Positions 51,927-60,747 of a DNA stretch of 64,000 nt are shown here, one piece after another. The translations under genes were made by a program, and so were the position numbers. Under the pieces are notes generated by a model. The model was not told the origin of the DNA, did no database searches, and saw only the letters and a program-made list of their open reading frames with translations. This DNA comes from Vallitalea sp. Lineage in GTDB: Bacteria; Bacillota; Clostridia; Lachnospirales; Vallitaleaceae. The first letter of the stretch is position 1. The number at the start of each line of letters is the position of its first letter. The stretch spans positions 62,001-126,000 of the forward strand of contig JAOASG010000024.1 in assembly GCA_025210235.1 (NCBI GenBank), given 5' to 3'.

Positions 51927-52214
51927 TTAGATAACAGATTCTAAGTTTTTTATTGAATTATTTAAAGCATCTATGCTGCTAGAATGGCATCTTAAAACAG
52001 GTATGTTTTTTTTCTTTGCTTCTTTATTAGCTATCTTTACCATTTTATGAGAAACAGTGCTAGTAAAAATAAGAAGTGCATCAGGATTACCGATACTCTT
52101 ACTTAATCCTCCAGACATTTGTGTGAATACTTTCAATTTATGACCAGCTTTTTTACAGACAGTTTTATATTCTCTATGCATTCGGTCGTGACCACCGATT
52201 AAAACTATACTCAT
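51927..52214 (-). CDS. DUF2325 protein under Fur control
   Basis: This 95-residue protein of the DUF2325 family has MSIVLIGGHDRMHREYK, FTQMSGGLSKSIGNPDALLIFTSTVSHKMVKIA and VLRCHSSSI as signature blocks, with conserved His and Cys that could bind metal. The family's role is unknown. ATG 52214 follows AAGGAAGGTGATA. A full-consensus promoter with an overlapping Fur box stands directly upstream, so it should be induced in low iron. Confidence 0.9.
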   Translation of the reverse strand: MSIVLIGGHDRMHREYKTVCKKAGHKLKVFTQMSGGLSKSIGNPDALLIFTSTVSHKMVKIANKEAKKKNIPVLRCHSSSIDALNNSIKNLESVI

Positions 52215-52242
52215 ATTATCACCTTCCTTAAATAATAATATT

Positions 52243-52271
52243 ATTATAGAACAATTGATAATGATTGTCAA
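52243..52271 (-). promoter_or_regulatory. Consensus promoter with Fur box for the DUF2325 gene
   Basis: On the minus strand TTGACA (plus 52266-52271), 17 bp and TATAAT (plus 52243-52248). The Fur 7-1-7 box TGATAATGATTGTCA at 52256-52270 has one mismatch and overlaps the -35 and spacer. The minus-strand sequence GATATTGACAATCATT is shared, base for base, with the tro operon promoter at 37081-37096. Confidence 0.85.
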
Positions 52272-52369
52272 TATCAAGTTGTAAAAATATAAAGGAAATA
52301 TGAAAATATTTTTTAGATATTTTATAACAAATTAAATAAATTATTTGTAAAATGAATTAATTATACTAA

Positions 52370-52401
52370 ATAAACCTCCTTGAAATATCAAGAAGGTTTA
52401 T
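52370..52401 (-). terminator. Hairpin at the 3' end of the Fe-ADH gene
   Basis: ATAAACCTCCTTGA (52370-52383) pairs with TCAAGAAGGTTTAT (52388-52401) with one mismatch. It lies just beyond the stop codon of the minus-strand gene and probably ends its transcript, though the T tract is short. Confidence 0.6.
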
Positions 52402-52423
52402 AGCAATAATATGTTAATTAGAA

Positions 52424-53581
52424 TTATATGTTTTTAGCTGTATTACCATAGAATGCAGCTTTATATATTTCTTTAACATCTTCAATAGATGGTACTCTTG
52501 GGTTAGTTAGAGAACATGGATCTTCAAAAGCATTTTTGCTCATTCTATCTAACACTTCATTGAATTTTTCTTCTGTTAAACTAACTTCTGTTACTTCTTT
52601 TAATGTTGTAGGAATACCAACTTTTTTGTTTAATTCTTTTAATTCAGCTACTAAATCTTTTATTTCAAGTTGTTTTTCAATTTCAGCGAATTTATCAGTA
52701 GCTTTCATGTTATATTCAACTATATATGGTAATAAAATAGCATTAGCAAGTCCATGAGTAATACCAAATTCCCCACCGATTTTATGAGCTAAACTATGTA
52801 CAATTCCAAGAGATGAGTTAGTAAATGCCATACCTGCAAGTGTAGATGCGTTATGCATATCTTCTCTTGCTTTCATATTAGCTCCATCTACATATGCTAC
52901 AGGAAGTTGTTTGTAAACTAATTTTATAGCTTCCATAGCAAGAGGATCAGTATAGCTTGTTGCATTTGTTGATACATAAGCTTCTATTGCATGAGTCATA
53001 ACATCCATACCTGTATTAGCAGTAATGTGAGCAGGCATTTTTGCTGGTAAAGCTGCATCTAATAAAGCAATATCAGGTGTTATTTCATAAGAAACTAATG
53101 GATATTTAATATGGTTTTCTGTATCAGTGATTACTGAAAAAGCAGTAATTTCTGAAGCTGTACCACTAGTAGATGGTATTGCAATAAATTTAGCTTTTGT
53201 TCTAAGTTTAGGGAATTTACCATTGATTAAATCTTCAAATTTTGTTTCTGGATATTCATAATATACCCACATAATTTTTGCAGCATCAAGAGCAGAACCA
53301 CCACCGATGGAGATAATCCAATCAGGGTTAAATTCAGCCATTTCTTTTCCGCCTCTAATAACTGTTTCAATAGATGGATTAGGTTCAACACCATCAACAA
53401 TAGAAACTTCCATACCAGCTTTTTCTAATTGTTTTTTTGCTTCATCTAAGAAACCGAATTTCTTCATTGAGCTACCACCTGTAACAAGTGTAGCTTTTTT
53501 TCCTTCTAAAGTTGATAAATATTCTAATGCACCTTCTCCAAATACAATATCTTTTGGTACTCTAAACCATTGTAAACTCAT
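52424..53581 (-). CDS. Iron-containing alcohol dehydrogenase, butanol-dehydrogenase type
   Basis: This 385-residue group III alcohol dehydrogenase has IISIGGGSALDAAKIMWV for NAD(P), IPSTSGTASEITAFSVIT and the canonical metal ligands Asp/His in GMDVMTHAIEAY and two His in SLAHKIGGEFGITHG. It resembles NADPH-dependent butanol/ethanol dehydrogenases of Clostridia. ATG follows AGGAGGAAAT. A divergent AraC-type gene lies 289 bp away and is its likely regulator. Confidence 0.93.
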   Translation of the reverse strand: MSLQWFRVPKDIVFGEGALEYLSTLEGKKATLVTGGSSMKKFGFLDEAKKQLEKAGMEVSIVDGVEPNPSIETVIRGGKEMAEFNPDWIISIGGGSALDAAKIMWVYYEYPETKFEDLINGKFPKLRTKAKFIAIPSTSGTASEITAFSVITDTENHIKYPLVSYEITPDIALLDAALPAKMPAHITANTGMDVMTHAIEAYVSTNATSYTDPLAMEAIKLVYKQLPVAYVDGANMKAREDMHNASTLAGMAFTNSSLGIVHSLAHKIGGEFGITHGLANAILLPYIVEYNMKATDKFAEIEKQLEIKDLVAELKELNKKVGIPTTLKEVTEVSLTEEKFNEVLDRMSKNAFEDPCSLTNPRVPSIEDVKEIYKAAFYGNTAKNI

Positions 53582-53870
53582 TATAATTTCCTCCTATAAT
53601 AAATAGTAATTGTAAAAATAATACGATTGTTAATTATTAAACGAAATAGTGTGAAATAATTACAATACTAATAGATACATTGTATAACTAATTAATAGTA
53701 TTTCATACATATAGCTGAAATACAGGTGTTGACATTCATGGTAGTTTTAGTTATTATTTAGTTGTAAAACCATTATATTACTATAGCAAAAATAAAACTA
53801 ACACTTTCTTGATAAAAGTAATATTTTTTTGATATAAATTGACAAAAATTTAACAACAGCAGGTGAAATT

Positions 53871-54716
53871 ATGTTAAATGACTTTAATAAAAAGATAGAA
53901 GAATTAAATGGATTTGAAACAGATTATGTTAAAATACTTTACTATGATTTACCTAAAAATTTCTCGGGGGATTATAGATCATATAGTTATTCGCGCTTTT
54001 GTACTATTCTTAGTGGCAGAAAACATGTAACTTTAAATAATAATAAGAAATTCACATATTGTAATGATAATTACTTATTATTACCATCTAATTCTAAAGT
54101 ACATATGGATATAGATATTAATACAAAAGCGTTGGTTTTTGAATTAAATGATGAATTAATTTATAATGTATTAAATAAAGTTAATGTAGAAAAAGAGTTT
54201 ATAGAAAAAACTAACATAACAAATAATTATTTTCTAGGTCAAAATAAATATAATATTTCGGAAGACATTAATAATATTTTTATGGCCTTAAAAAGTAAAG
54301 AAAATAATAATGAATTTTTAATTGATTTATATGCTCAAAAATTAGTATTTGACTTGGTCAAAAACAAATCAACATATCATATTTTAAATGGAAACAGTTC
54401 TCATCCTATTAATATTGCATTAAAATATATTAATGATAATATTCAATCAATGATAAATATTAAAGAGTTAGCTAATGATTTACATATGTCAGAGTCAAAT
54501 TTTTCGCATTTATTTAAAAAAGTTACTGGTATTAAACCAATTGATTATATTAAGAATAAAAAGTTAGAATTAGCTATTGAATATTTAAGAAATGAAAGTG
54601 TAACTGATGTAGCATTTGACCTAGGCTATGCTAATATTTCATATTTTATTAGGTTGTTTAAAGAAAAATATAATATGACTCCAAAACAATACAAATTAAT
54701 GCATTTTGATAAGTAG
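53871..54716 (+). CDS. AraC-family transcriptional regulator, likely for the adjacent Fe-ADH
   Basis: This 281-residue protein has an N-terminal cupin-like sensor (CTILSGRKHVTLNNNKKF, LLLPSNSKVHMDID) and a C-terminal AraC helix-turn-helix pair (IKELANDLHMSESNFSHLFKKVTGIKPIDYI ... FDLGYANISYFIRLFKEKYNMTPKQY). Divergent from the butanol-dehydrogenase-like gene across 289 bp of AT-rich DNA, in which I see no clear repeats apart from short AT tracts. The ligand is unknown. Confidence 0.88.
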   Translation: MLNDFNKKIEELNGFETDYVKILYYDLPKNFSGDYRSYSYSRFCTILSGRKHVTLNNNKKFTYCNDNYLLLPSNSKVHMDIDINTKALVFELNDELIYNVLNKVNVEKEFIEKTNITNNYFLGQNKYNISEDINNIFMALKSKENNNEFLIDLYAQKLVFDLVKNKSTYHILNGNSSHPINIALKYINDNIQSMINIKELANDLHMSESNFSHLFKKVTGIKPIDYIKNKKLELAIEYLRNESVTDVAFDLGYANISYFIRLFKEKYNMTPKQYKLMHFDK

Positions 54717-54900
54717 ATAACTTAGTGTTTTAATAAAATAAATATAGTTCTCTTAAATTTTATAAAATATATAAATATATATATAATAAATGACGATATA
54801 TATATATAATATGTAATTACATATTGCTTTAGTGTCTAAAATCTAACTTTTAGAAATTAGTTTATAATTAACAAAATTACAATTTAAGAGGTGAATAAAA

Positions 54901-55677
54901 ATGAATGTTAATATGAGTACAAATGCTAATAGTGTTAATATATATAATAATTCTATTAACAACAATAATAACACACAAAACAAAAACAACTTATTAACTA
55001 AATTTGAAAAACAAGTAAGTGCATTGGATAAAAGAATTCAAAGTTTAAAAGAAAACGATAAGATATCCTCACTAGAAAAACAAGAAAAGATAAAACAACT
55101 TGAAAAACAAAAACAAGAACTAATGCAAAGAATAAATGAAGAAAAGATAAAAGAAAAAACAAAAGAAATGGAAGAAAAAATTGAAGAGGCTGAAGAAATA
55201 GCGGATAAGAAAAATGAAAAAGGAGAAAAGCCACTTACTCCTTTAGATGAAGTCAAAGCAGAATTAGGTATTGAAAATTTGTCATCTAGAACAATGATAA
55301 AGGCATCTAATGCATTAGACGTAGCTAATCATAAAATGAATATGTCAAGAAATCTTAATCAAGAAGCCAAAATTTTAGATAAAGAGATAGAAACAGATAT
55401 AGGTCGTGGACATGGTATATTGAATGATTTTAGAAGCAAACTTTCTTCTAGAAATAAAATAAATGCAAGAAGAATTGAAAATGAATCAATGAAGGAACTT
55501 GGAAAAGTAAATAAACTTGTGGAAAAATCAAGTGAAAAAATTGAAAAAGCAAAAGAAGAAGATAAAGAAGTTAAAAATAAAATAAAAGATAAAGAAGGTA
55601 AGGAAATAAATAAGGATAATAATTCAATAAAACAAAAAGATATAAAAATTGGTGAGAATATAGATATCTTATTATAG
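54901..55677 (+). CDS. Asn-rich coiled-coil protein of unknown function
   Basis: The 258-residue protein begins with an Asn/Ser-rich head (about 1-30), then runs of Lys/Glu heptads (33-95) with LDKRIQSLKEND and KIKQLEKQKQELMQRI. These faintly recall FlxA-like proteins. A second charged coiled coil spans about 190-245. It has no signal peptide or membrane helix. AAGAGGTG precedes ATG. I cannot assign a function. Confidence 0.6.
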   Translation: MNVNMSTNANSVNIYNNSINNNNNTQNKNNLLTKFEKQVSALDKRIQSLKENDKISSLEKQEKIKQLEKQKQELMQRINEEKIKEKTKEMEEKIEEAEEIADKKNEKGEKPLTPLDEVKAELGIENLSSRTMIKASNALDVANHKMNMSRNLNQEAKILDKEIETDIGRGHGILNDFRSKLSSRNKINARRIENESMKELGKVNKLVEKSSEKIEKAKEEDKEVKNKIKDKEGKEINKDNNSIKQKDIKIGENIDILL

Positions 55678-56013
55678 ATAGTAAGATATACACACCGATA
55701 TAAATTATTAAGGTGATTATTAATTGTAAAACTATACACATATGATAAGCCAATTAGATTAACGTAAAAATAACTAAATAGTATTAATAAAAAGCTAGAT
55801 TATGCATTATGCAAATTCTAGCTTAATTGTTGGATTTCATTCATTAATCCTTCATTATACATTTAGTTACGCCTCCATTCATGATAAGGTTGATAAAGAT
55901 TGGGAAACATACCCGAAACATACTTCCTCTATAGAAGCCTTCTTTTAGAGGTACTAGTCCAACATATGGTTGGTTTGGAATATATGCAGTTGCTAATGGA
56001 ATCTGTCAATTTA
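55678..56013. other. Intergenic region with a hairpin and a possible gene remnant
   Basis: AAGCTAGA ... TCTAGCTT at 55792-55824 is a terminator-like hairpin for the coiled-coil gene. From about 55834 to 56036 the plus strand reads protein-like in two frames, broken by stops: YASIHDKVDKDWETYPKHT in one, then TYGWFGIYAVANGICQFINN in another. This could be the decayed 3' end of a gene, but it has no start and I recognise no family. A decayed TIR half of the MITE family lies near 55720. Confidence 0.35.
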
Positions 56014-56865
56014 TTAATAATAATAAAACCGTCTAAATTCAGATGGTGTATGTCCTGTTATTTTTTTGAATTGTTTAGAAAAAGTATATGAATCTGTATA
56101 GCCTAGTTCAACTGATATTTCTTTTATTGATAACTTATTTGAAGATAACATTTTTTGTGCAGTATTAATTCTACGATTAAGTATGTAATTACCTGGAGAT
56201 ATTCTATATTGTTTTGTAAACAATTTTCTGAATTTTTCATATCCCATATTAACATAATTAGCAACATCTTCTACAGAAATTCTTTTTGTAATGTTTTCTT
56301 CTATATATTTTATACTCATTGCCAATATATTCATTTCAGTAGTAGTTGTTCTATTAATTCTATCTAAGTAGGTAGCTTTTGAAATAATAGCTATTGCTTC
56401 GTTCATAATTAAAGGAAGTTCTATACGTGTTGCTTTTCCTAGACTATAATGAAAATCAATCATTTGTTGTATAAGCTCAAAATCTTGACCAGGTGTTAAT
56501 ACTGGTTTATCAGGTGAAAAAACAAATATTTCAGCAAGGCTATTAAATACATTTGAACCAATTGAAAGGTATAGTTCACTCCAATCATTTGTAGTAACAA
56601 TAGTACTATGGGTTTTATTAGGTATTCGTTGAACAAAATCACCAGGTTTTATTGGAATACTTTTGGAATTATCTTTATATATTCCTTCGCCTGATAAAAC
56701 AAATAATCCATGGTATTCATTAGGGGTGTAATCAAAGTGCGATCCAGAAAAGCTGTTTTTTCTGACATAACCACTAAAAATGATACCTGAATGATCATCA
56801 CTAAGCATACGATGGTGAGATGAATTATTGGGAAAACTTTTATGGACAATCTCAGCTATATTCAT
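56014..56865 (-). CDS. AraC-family transcriptional regulator
   Basis: This 283-residue protein has an N-terminal cupin/AraC-binding domain (FDYTPNEYHGLFVLSGEGIYKDN, IKPGDFVQRIPNKTHST) and a C-terminal HTH pair (ISVEDVANYVNMGYEKFRKLFTKQYRISPGNYI, SIKEISVELGYTDSYTFSKQFKKITGHTPSEFRRF). It is typical of sugar-responsive regulators. It is divergent from the MFS transporter gene, which it may control. ATG follows AAGGAAG. Confidence 0.88.
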   Translation of the reverse strand: MNIAEIVHKSFPNNSSHHRMLSDDHSGIIFSGYVRKNSFSGSHFDYTPNEYHGLFVLSGEGIYKDNSKSIPIKPGDFVQRIPNKTHSTIVTTNDWSELYLSIGSNVFNSLAEIFVFSPDKPVLTPGQDFELIQQMIDFHYSLGKATRIELPLIMNEAIAIISKATYLDRINRTTTTEMNILAMSIKYIEENITKRISVEDVANYVNMGYEKFRKLFTKQYRISPGNYILNRRINTAQKMLSSNKLSIKEISVELGYTDSYTFSKQFKKITGHTPSEFRRFYYY

Positions 56866-56985
56866 ATTACACTTCCTTAAATTATAGTTTATAAAAATTA
56901 TTTTACCATAAAAACAAATTATTACAAAATAATTTATTAAATAGGAATATGTTAACTAAAGTACATATATATATATTTCAAAAGA

Positions 56986-57030
56986 TAGGTAATTGTAAAA
57001 CTAATGATTTATTTCAGTTTACTACTTACC
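56986..57030. repeat. Short remnant of the MITE-like family, copy G
   Basis: TAGGTAATTGTAAAACTAATG at the left and AGTTTACTACTTACC at the right are recognisable ends of the palindromic family, with the centre lost. It lies between the divergent AraC and MFS genes. Confidence 0.5.
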
Positions 57031-57124
57031 AAATTTGACATTTTAAATACCAGAATAAACATTTTTTTTTGATTAGAATATGAGTATAATTCTGTTGAAT
57101 ATTTATGAAATGAGGTGAACCATA

Positions 57125-58459
57125 ATGGGTTCATTTGTATTAAATATGCTAAAAAATAAAAGATATAATATTAAAAAAGAAAATAAAGATTCTATGTATA
57201 GAAGTAGAAAGTTTTTTATACTTGAAGGAGTTACAGGTATAGGGCAAAATTCGTTAACAGCAGGAGCTTTTTTAGCTGGCTTTATTAAATTGTTAGAAGG
57301 ATCAGAGCAAATAAACGGCATGGTTGCGGTTATTCCTGCGATAGTGGGGTTGTTACAAATTTTTTCTTCATTAATATTTGAAAAGTTAGAAAGCAGAAAA
57401 AAAACTATTATTAGTATGGCTATTGTTCTTAGAACACTATTATCGATAGTTTATTTTATACCTATGTTTCTTATACCTTATGGATTGGGTTTACAATCTT
57501 TTGTTATTTGCTACATATTAGCTTATTCTATGCAAGCACTTGTTGTTCCCGCAATCGTTAACTGGATAGTTGAGTTAACGCCTCTTTCAATTAGAGGGCA
57601 GTATTTAGCTTATAGAGATAAAATTTCTTTAGGTATTATAGCTATTGTTACTATAGTTCTTGGAAAAGTATTAGATTATTCAAAAGATATGGGGAATCAA
57701 ATAACTGGTTTTGCAGTAGTAGGAGTAATTATAACCATTTTAGGTATAATAAATATATATGCTTTATTTAATATTGATGAATTTAATGATGAACGAATAG
57801 TAAAAAAAGTTAAATTAAGAGATGTATTAATTACTCCAATAAAAGATACATCTTTTAGAAAGATAATTATATTATTTATATTATGGAATTTTGCTCTTCA
57901 AATAGGAGGACCTTATATTGCAGTATATATGGTGACTAAATTAAATTTAAAATACACATATATGATGACTTTATCAGTAATTGCAACAGTTGTAAGAGTT
58001 ATAGTGTCTAATGTTTGGGGACGAATAGCAGATAAAAAATCTTGGTTTTTAAGTACAAAATGTTCAATAGGGCTTTTAGCAATTGTACATTTTTCTTGGG
58101 GCTTTGTTAATTTATCAAACTATATAGTACTTGCGCCATTATTACATATTATAGCTGGTATAGCATGGGGTGGTATAGGTATTTCAATGTTTAATATACA
58201 GTTTTTATTTGCTAAGAAAGAAGGAAGAACAATGTATATTGGACTTAATGCAGCTATAGGGGGTATATTTAGTGGAATTTCTGTTTGGATAGGCGGACAA
58301 CTAATAAAAGTATTAGAAGATAACCAGTTAACACTTTTTCATATGCCAATAAATAGTATACAGATTACATTCTTTTTATCAGGGATATTATTAATGCTTT
58401 GCCCATTGTTTGTAAAGATATTTATTGAAAAGAAGGATTTGAAACAAGAAGTTGAATAG
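57125..58459 (+). CDS. Major facilitator superfamily transporter
   Basis: This 444-residue protein has twelve hydrophobic segments. MFS traits are the loop after helix 2 (FEKLESRKKTIISM), SIRGQYLAYRDKIS in the mid loop and GRIADKKSWF in the second half. It resembles the sugar/oligosaccharide-type MFS proteins that sit by AraC regulators in Clostridia. The solute cannot be told. ATG follows GAGGTGAACCATA. Confidence 0.85.
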   Translation: MGSFVLNMLKNKRYNIKKENKDSMYRSRKFFILEGVTGIGQNSLTAGAFLAGFIKLLEGSEQINGMVAVIPAIVGLLQIFSSLIFEKLESRKKTIISMAIVLRTLLSIVYFIPMFLIPYGLGLQSFVICYILAYSMQALVVPAIVNWIVELTPLSIRGQYLAYRDKISLGIIAIVTIVLGKVLDYSKDMGNQITGFAVVGVIITILGIINIYALFNIDEFNDERIVKKVKLRDVLITPIKDTSFRKIIILFILWNFALQIGGPYIAVYMVTKLNLKYTYMMTLSVIATVVRVIVSNVWGRIADKKSWFLSTKCSIGLLAIVHFSWGFVNLSNYIVLAPLLHIIAGIAWGGIGISMFNIQFLFAKKEGRTMYIGLNAAIGGIFSGISVWIGGQLIKVLEDNQLTLFHMPINSIQITFFLSGILLMLCPLFVKIFIEKKDLKQEVE

Positions 58460-58478
58460 TTTAAAAGGACGTGTGAAA

Positions 58479-58552
58479 GTGTTATATAATTAATTTTGCT
58501 TGCCTTACCCTGAGAAAAGCGGATGGTCAGAGCAAAATCAATTATATAACAC
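58479..58552. other. Long inverted repeat with structured loop between convergent genes
   Basis: Two 22-base arms (58479-58500 and 58531-58552) match at 21 positions. The 30-base loop, more GC-rich than its surroundings, can fold further through CTGA/TCAG (58510-58513 with 58527-58530). There is no T run. The left arm is repeated, without its partner, at 62292 in the glutamate mutase leader. It lies between the MFS and HAD genes and may act as a bidirectional terminator or be an unlisted repeat. Confidence 0.5.
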
Positions 58553-58583
58553 ATTAATATACTAACTATAATAAATATTTTAT

Positions 58584-59309
58584 TTAAAGCACAATATCAT
58601 TAGGAGATAGTTCATAAATCATATCTTTTCTTTCTACAATAATCTTAGCTTTTGATGATGTTTCATCATCTTCTTTAAGTTTTGTTACAAGTTCTTTTGT
58701 TGGATTAATTGCAACAGGATATGCTACTGATTTTAGCATAGAAAAATCACCTGCTGTATCTCCATAAGCAAAAGACTTAGCTAAATCAATATTATATTTT
58801 TCGACCAAACGATGAATGGCTTTCTTTTTATTTATACTATCCCACATAGGGATTACTTCACCAGTATATAAATCATTATGATCTGTTAAATACTCAGAAC
58901 CAATAAAATCATGAAATCCATGTTTTATAGACATGGCACTTACTAATTCATGAGGGGAACCAGAAACTGTAATAACTTTGTGACCTTGTTGTATATGCCA
59001 TTTGATTTTATTTCTAGTATAAGTATAAACTCTATCTCCTTTTTGCTGAATAACTTTTCCTGCAATAAATTCAATTTGAGTTTTATGAAGGCCTTTGATT
59101 GCATCTATATAAATTTCTGCCATTTTTAGTAAATAATCATCATAATTACCAATTCGTTTGTCCCACTGAATATATTTTTCTCTTACTTCATTATACCATC
59201 TAGTCTGTTCAATAATTTCTGACTTAATTAATTTTTTGAAGATTTCAGTAATAAGACCTTCTCTATAAAGAGTGCCATCTATATCAAAAAATGCTGCGAT
59301 TGTACTCAT
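58584..59309 (-). CDS. HAD-IB family phosphatase
   Basis: This 241-residue protein of the SerB-like HAD subfamily IB has motif I FFDIDGTLYREG, motif II VITVSGSPHELV and motif III/IV KSFAYGDTAGDFSMLKSV. The nucleophile is the first Asp of DIDGT. Members act on phosphoserine, lysophosphatidate or similar phosphate esters; the substrate here is open. ATG follows AAAGGATGATTAC. A MITE-like element stands 28 bp upstream and may carry or replace part of the promoter. Confidence 0.88.
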   Translation of the reverse strand: MSTIAAFFDIDGTLYREGLITEIFKKLIKSEIIEQTRWYNEVREKYIQWDKRIGNYDDYLLKMAEIYIDAIKGLHKTQIEFIAGKVIQQKGDRVYTYTRNKIKWHIQQGHKVITVSGSPHELVSAMSIKHGFHDFIGSEYLTDHNDLYTGEVIPMWDSINKKKAIHRLVEKYNIDLAKSFAYGDTAGDFSMLKSVAYPVAINPTKELVTKLKEDDETSSKAKIIVERKDMIYELSPNDIVL

Positions 59310-59336
59310 GTAATCATCCTTTCAATATAAGATTTA

Positions 59337-59457
59337 GATAAGTAATTGCAAAACTACATTCAGTTGATTCTTTAATACAATATGTTACGTTCCCGTTTCT
59401 AATAAGAACTGCATATTATATGTAAAGAATTATAATTCCTAGGTTTGCAATCACCTA
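59337..59457 (+). repeat. MITE-like palindromic element, copy D (full)
   Basis: AGATAAGTAATTGCAAAACTA ... TAGGTTTGCAATCACCTA, about 120 bp, in the same orientation as the copy at 10289 and very close to it in the inner part (TTCTTTAATACAATATGTTA). It lies upstream of the HAD gene. Confidence 0.85.
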
Positions 59458-59800
59458 TAAGGTGTAAATTTTATTTATAGTATATTATACCTTATTTATT
59501 AAAAAAAGTGTATTAATTAATTCCTTAACTTTCTTAACAAGTGGTATATAATCTATGTAATAACACTATTTTAGTATTTTTCAAACTACTTATCAGAATT
59601 TTTGTTTAAATAAATTTTTATTGCTTAATCAGAATAAAATAAATAACTCAACTTTAGCTTATCTGCATAGAATATTGATGTGGGAAAGTTGAGTAAATAA
59701 AAAATAACAAAAAAAGCATAAAATAATGTATAATATATTATAAGTAAGGGTAATAAAAAATACTATAAATGAAAAGAAAACAGTAAGGGAGAGTGTTAAT
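59458..59800. other. Intergenic region upstream of the TIGR00266 gene
   Basis: It contains TATAAT at 59547-59552 with a weak -35, a 10-bp perfect stem ACTCAACTTT/AAAGTTGAGT (59645-59654 with 59684-59693) around a 29-base loop, and a second -10-like TATAAT close to the gene. No ORF with a ribosome binding site is visible. The hairpin could belong to a small RNA or a leader. Confidence 0.4.
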
Positions 59801-60610
59801 ATGGCGTTTGCACATGAAATTGAGTATAGGATTCAAGGAGACGATATGCAGTTAGTTGAAGTTGAACTTGATCCTAGAGAAAGTGTTATAGCTGAAGCAG
59901 GAGCTATGACGTATATGGAACAAGGAATAGAAATGGAAACTATTTTTGGGGATGGTTCTAGAAATAGTCAAAGTGGTTTTATGGGGAAATTAATGGGAGC
60001 AGGTAAACGTATTGTAACAGGTGAAAGTTTATTTATGACAGTATTCACTAACACATGGAGTGATAAGAGACATGTATCTTTTGCTGCACCTTATCCTGGT
60101 AAAATAATTCCTATGGATTTATCTGCTTATCAAGGTAAAATTATCTGTCAAAAAGATGCATTTTTATGCGCGGCTAAGGGAGTGTCTGTAGGTATTGAAT
60201 TTCAAAAAAAATTAGGTGTTGGATTTTTTGGTGGAGAAGGTTTTATTATGCAAAAGTTAGAAGGAGATGGGTTAGCTTTTGTTCATGCAGGAGGAACTGT
60301 TATTGAAAAAGATCTTATGCCAGGAGAAACTTTGAAAATTGATACAGGATGTTTAGTAGCTCTTACTAGGGATGTTACGTATAATATTGAATATGTTGGA
60401 AAAGTAAAAAGTGCATTTTTTGGCGGAGAAGGACTTTTCTTTGCAACTGTTACAGGTCCAGGTAAAGTATGGATTCAATCATTGCCATTTAGTAGATTAG
60501 CGGATAGAATGCTTGGAGCAGTAAGGGGAGTGCCAGGAAATAAATCAAAAGGTGAAGGTAGTGTCCTAGATGTACTCGGAGGAATTGGTAATTTATTTGA
60601 TGGTGATTAA
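59801..60610 (+). CDS. TIGR00266/AIM24-family protein
   Basis: This 269-residue protein shows the AIM24-like double-psi beta fold pattern: [108 protein letters not shown] and [15 protein letters not shown] as separate blocks. It matches bacterial TIGR00266 in length and motifs. Function is unknown; homologues are linked to membranes and stress. ATG follows AAGGGAGAG. Confidence 0.93.
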   Translation: MAFAHEIEYRIQGDDMQLVEVELDPRESVIAEAGAMTYMEQGIEMETIFGDGSRNSQSGFMGKLMGAGKRIVTGESLFMTVFTNTWSDKRHVSFAAPYPGKIIPMDLSAYQGKIICQKDAFLCAAKGVSVGIEFQKKLGVGFFGGEGFIMQKLEGDGLAFVHAGGTVIEKDLMPGETLKIDTGCLVALTRDVTYNIEYVGKVKSAFFGGEGLFFATVTGPGKVWIQSLPFSRLADRMLGAVRGVPGNKSKGEGSVLDVLGGIGNLFDGD

Positions 60611-60747
60611 ACTAAGCTAAAAAATTGATCTATTTCTTCTGCTAAAAAGTAGAGGGTTTTATATTTGCAAAAGAATGTTATAATAGAATGAGCAAATAAC
60701 AATAAACTATATACTTAATATACTTAACATATAAAGGAGTTGTAAAT

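Noticed and set aside
54760..54830. A long AT dinucleotide-like tract before the coiled-coil gene
   Set aside because: Simple AT-rich sequence, common in this genome; no defined repeat unit or structure beyond chance.
54998..55753. Several hydrophobic minus-strand frames opposite the coiled-coil gene
   Set aside because: They are the complement of Lys/Glu-rich coding DNA, overlap each other and lack ribosome binding sites.
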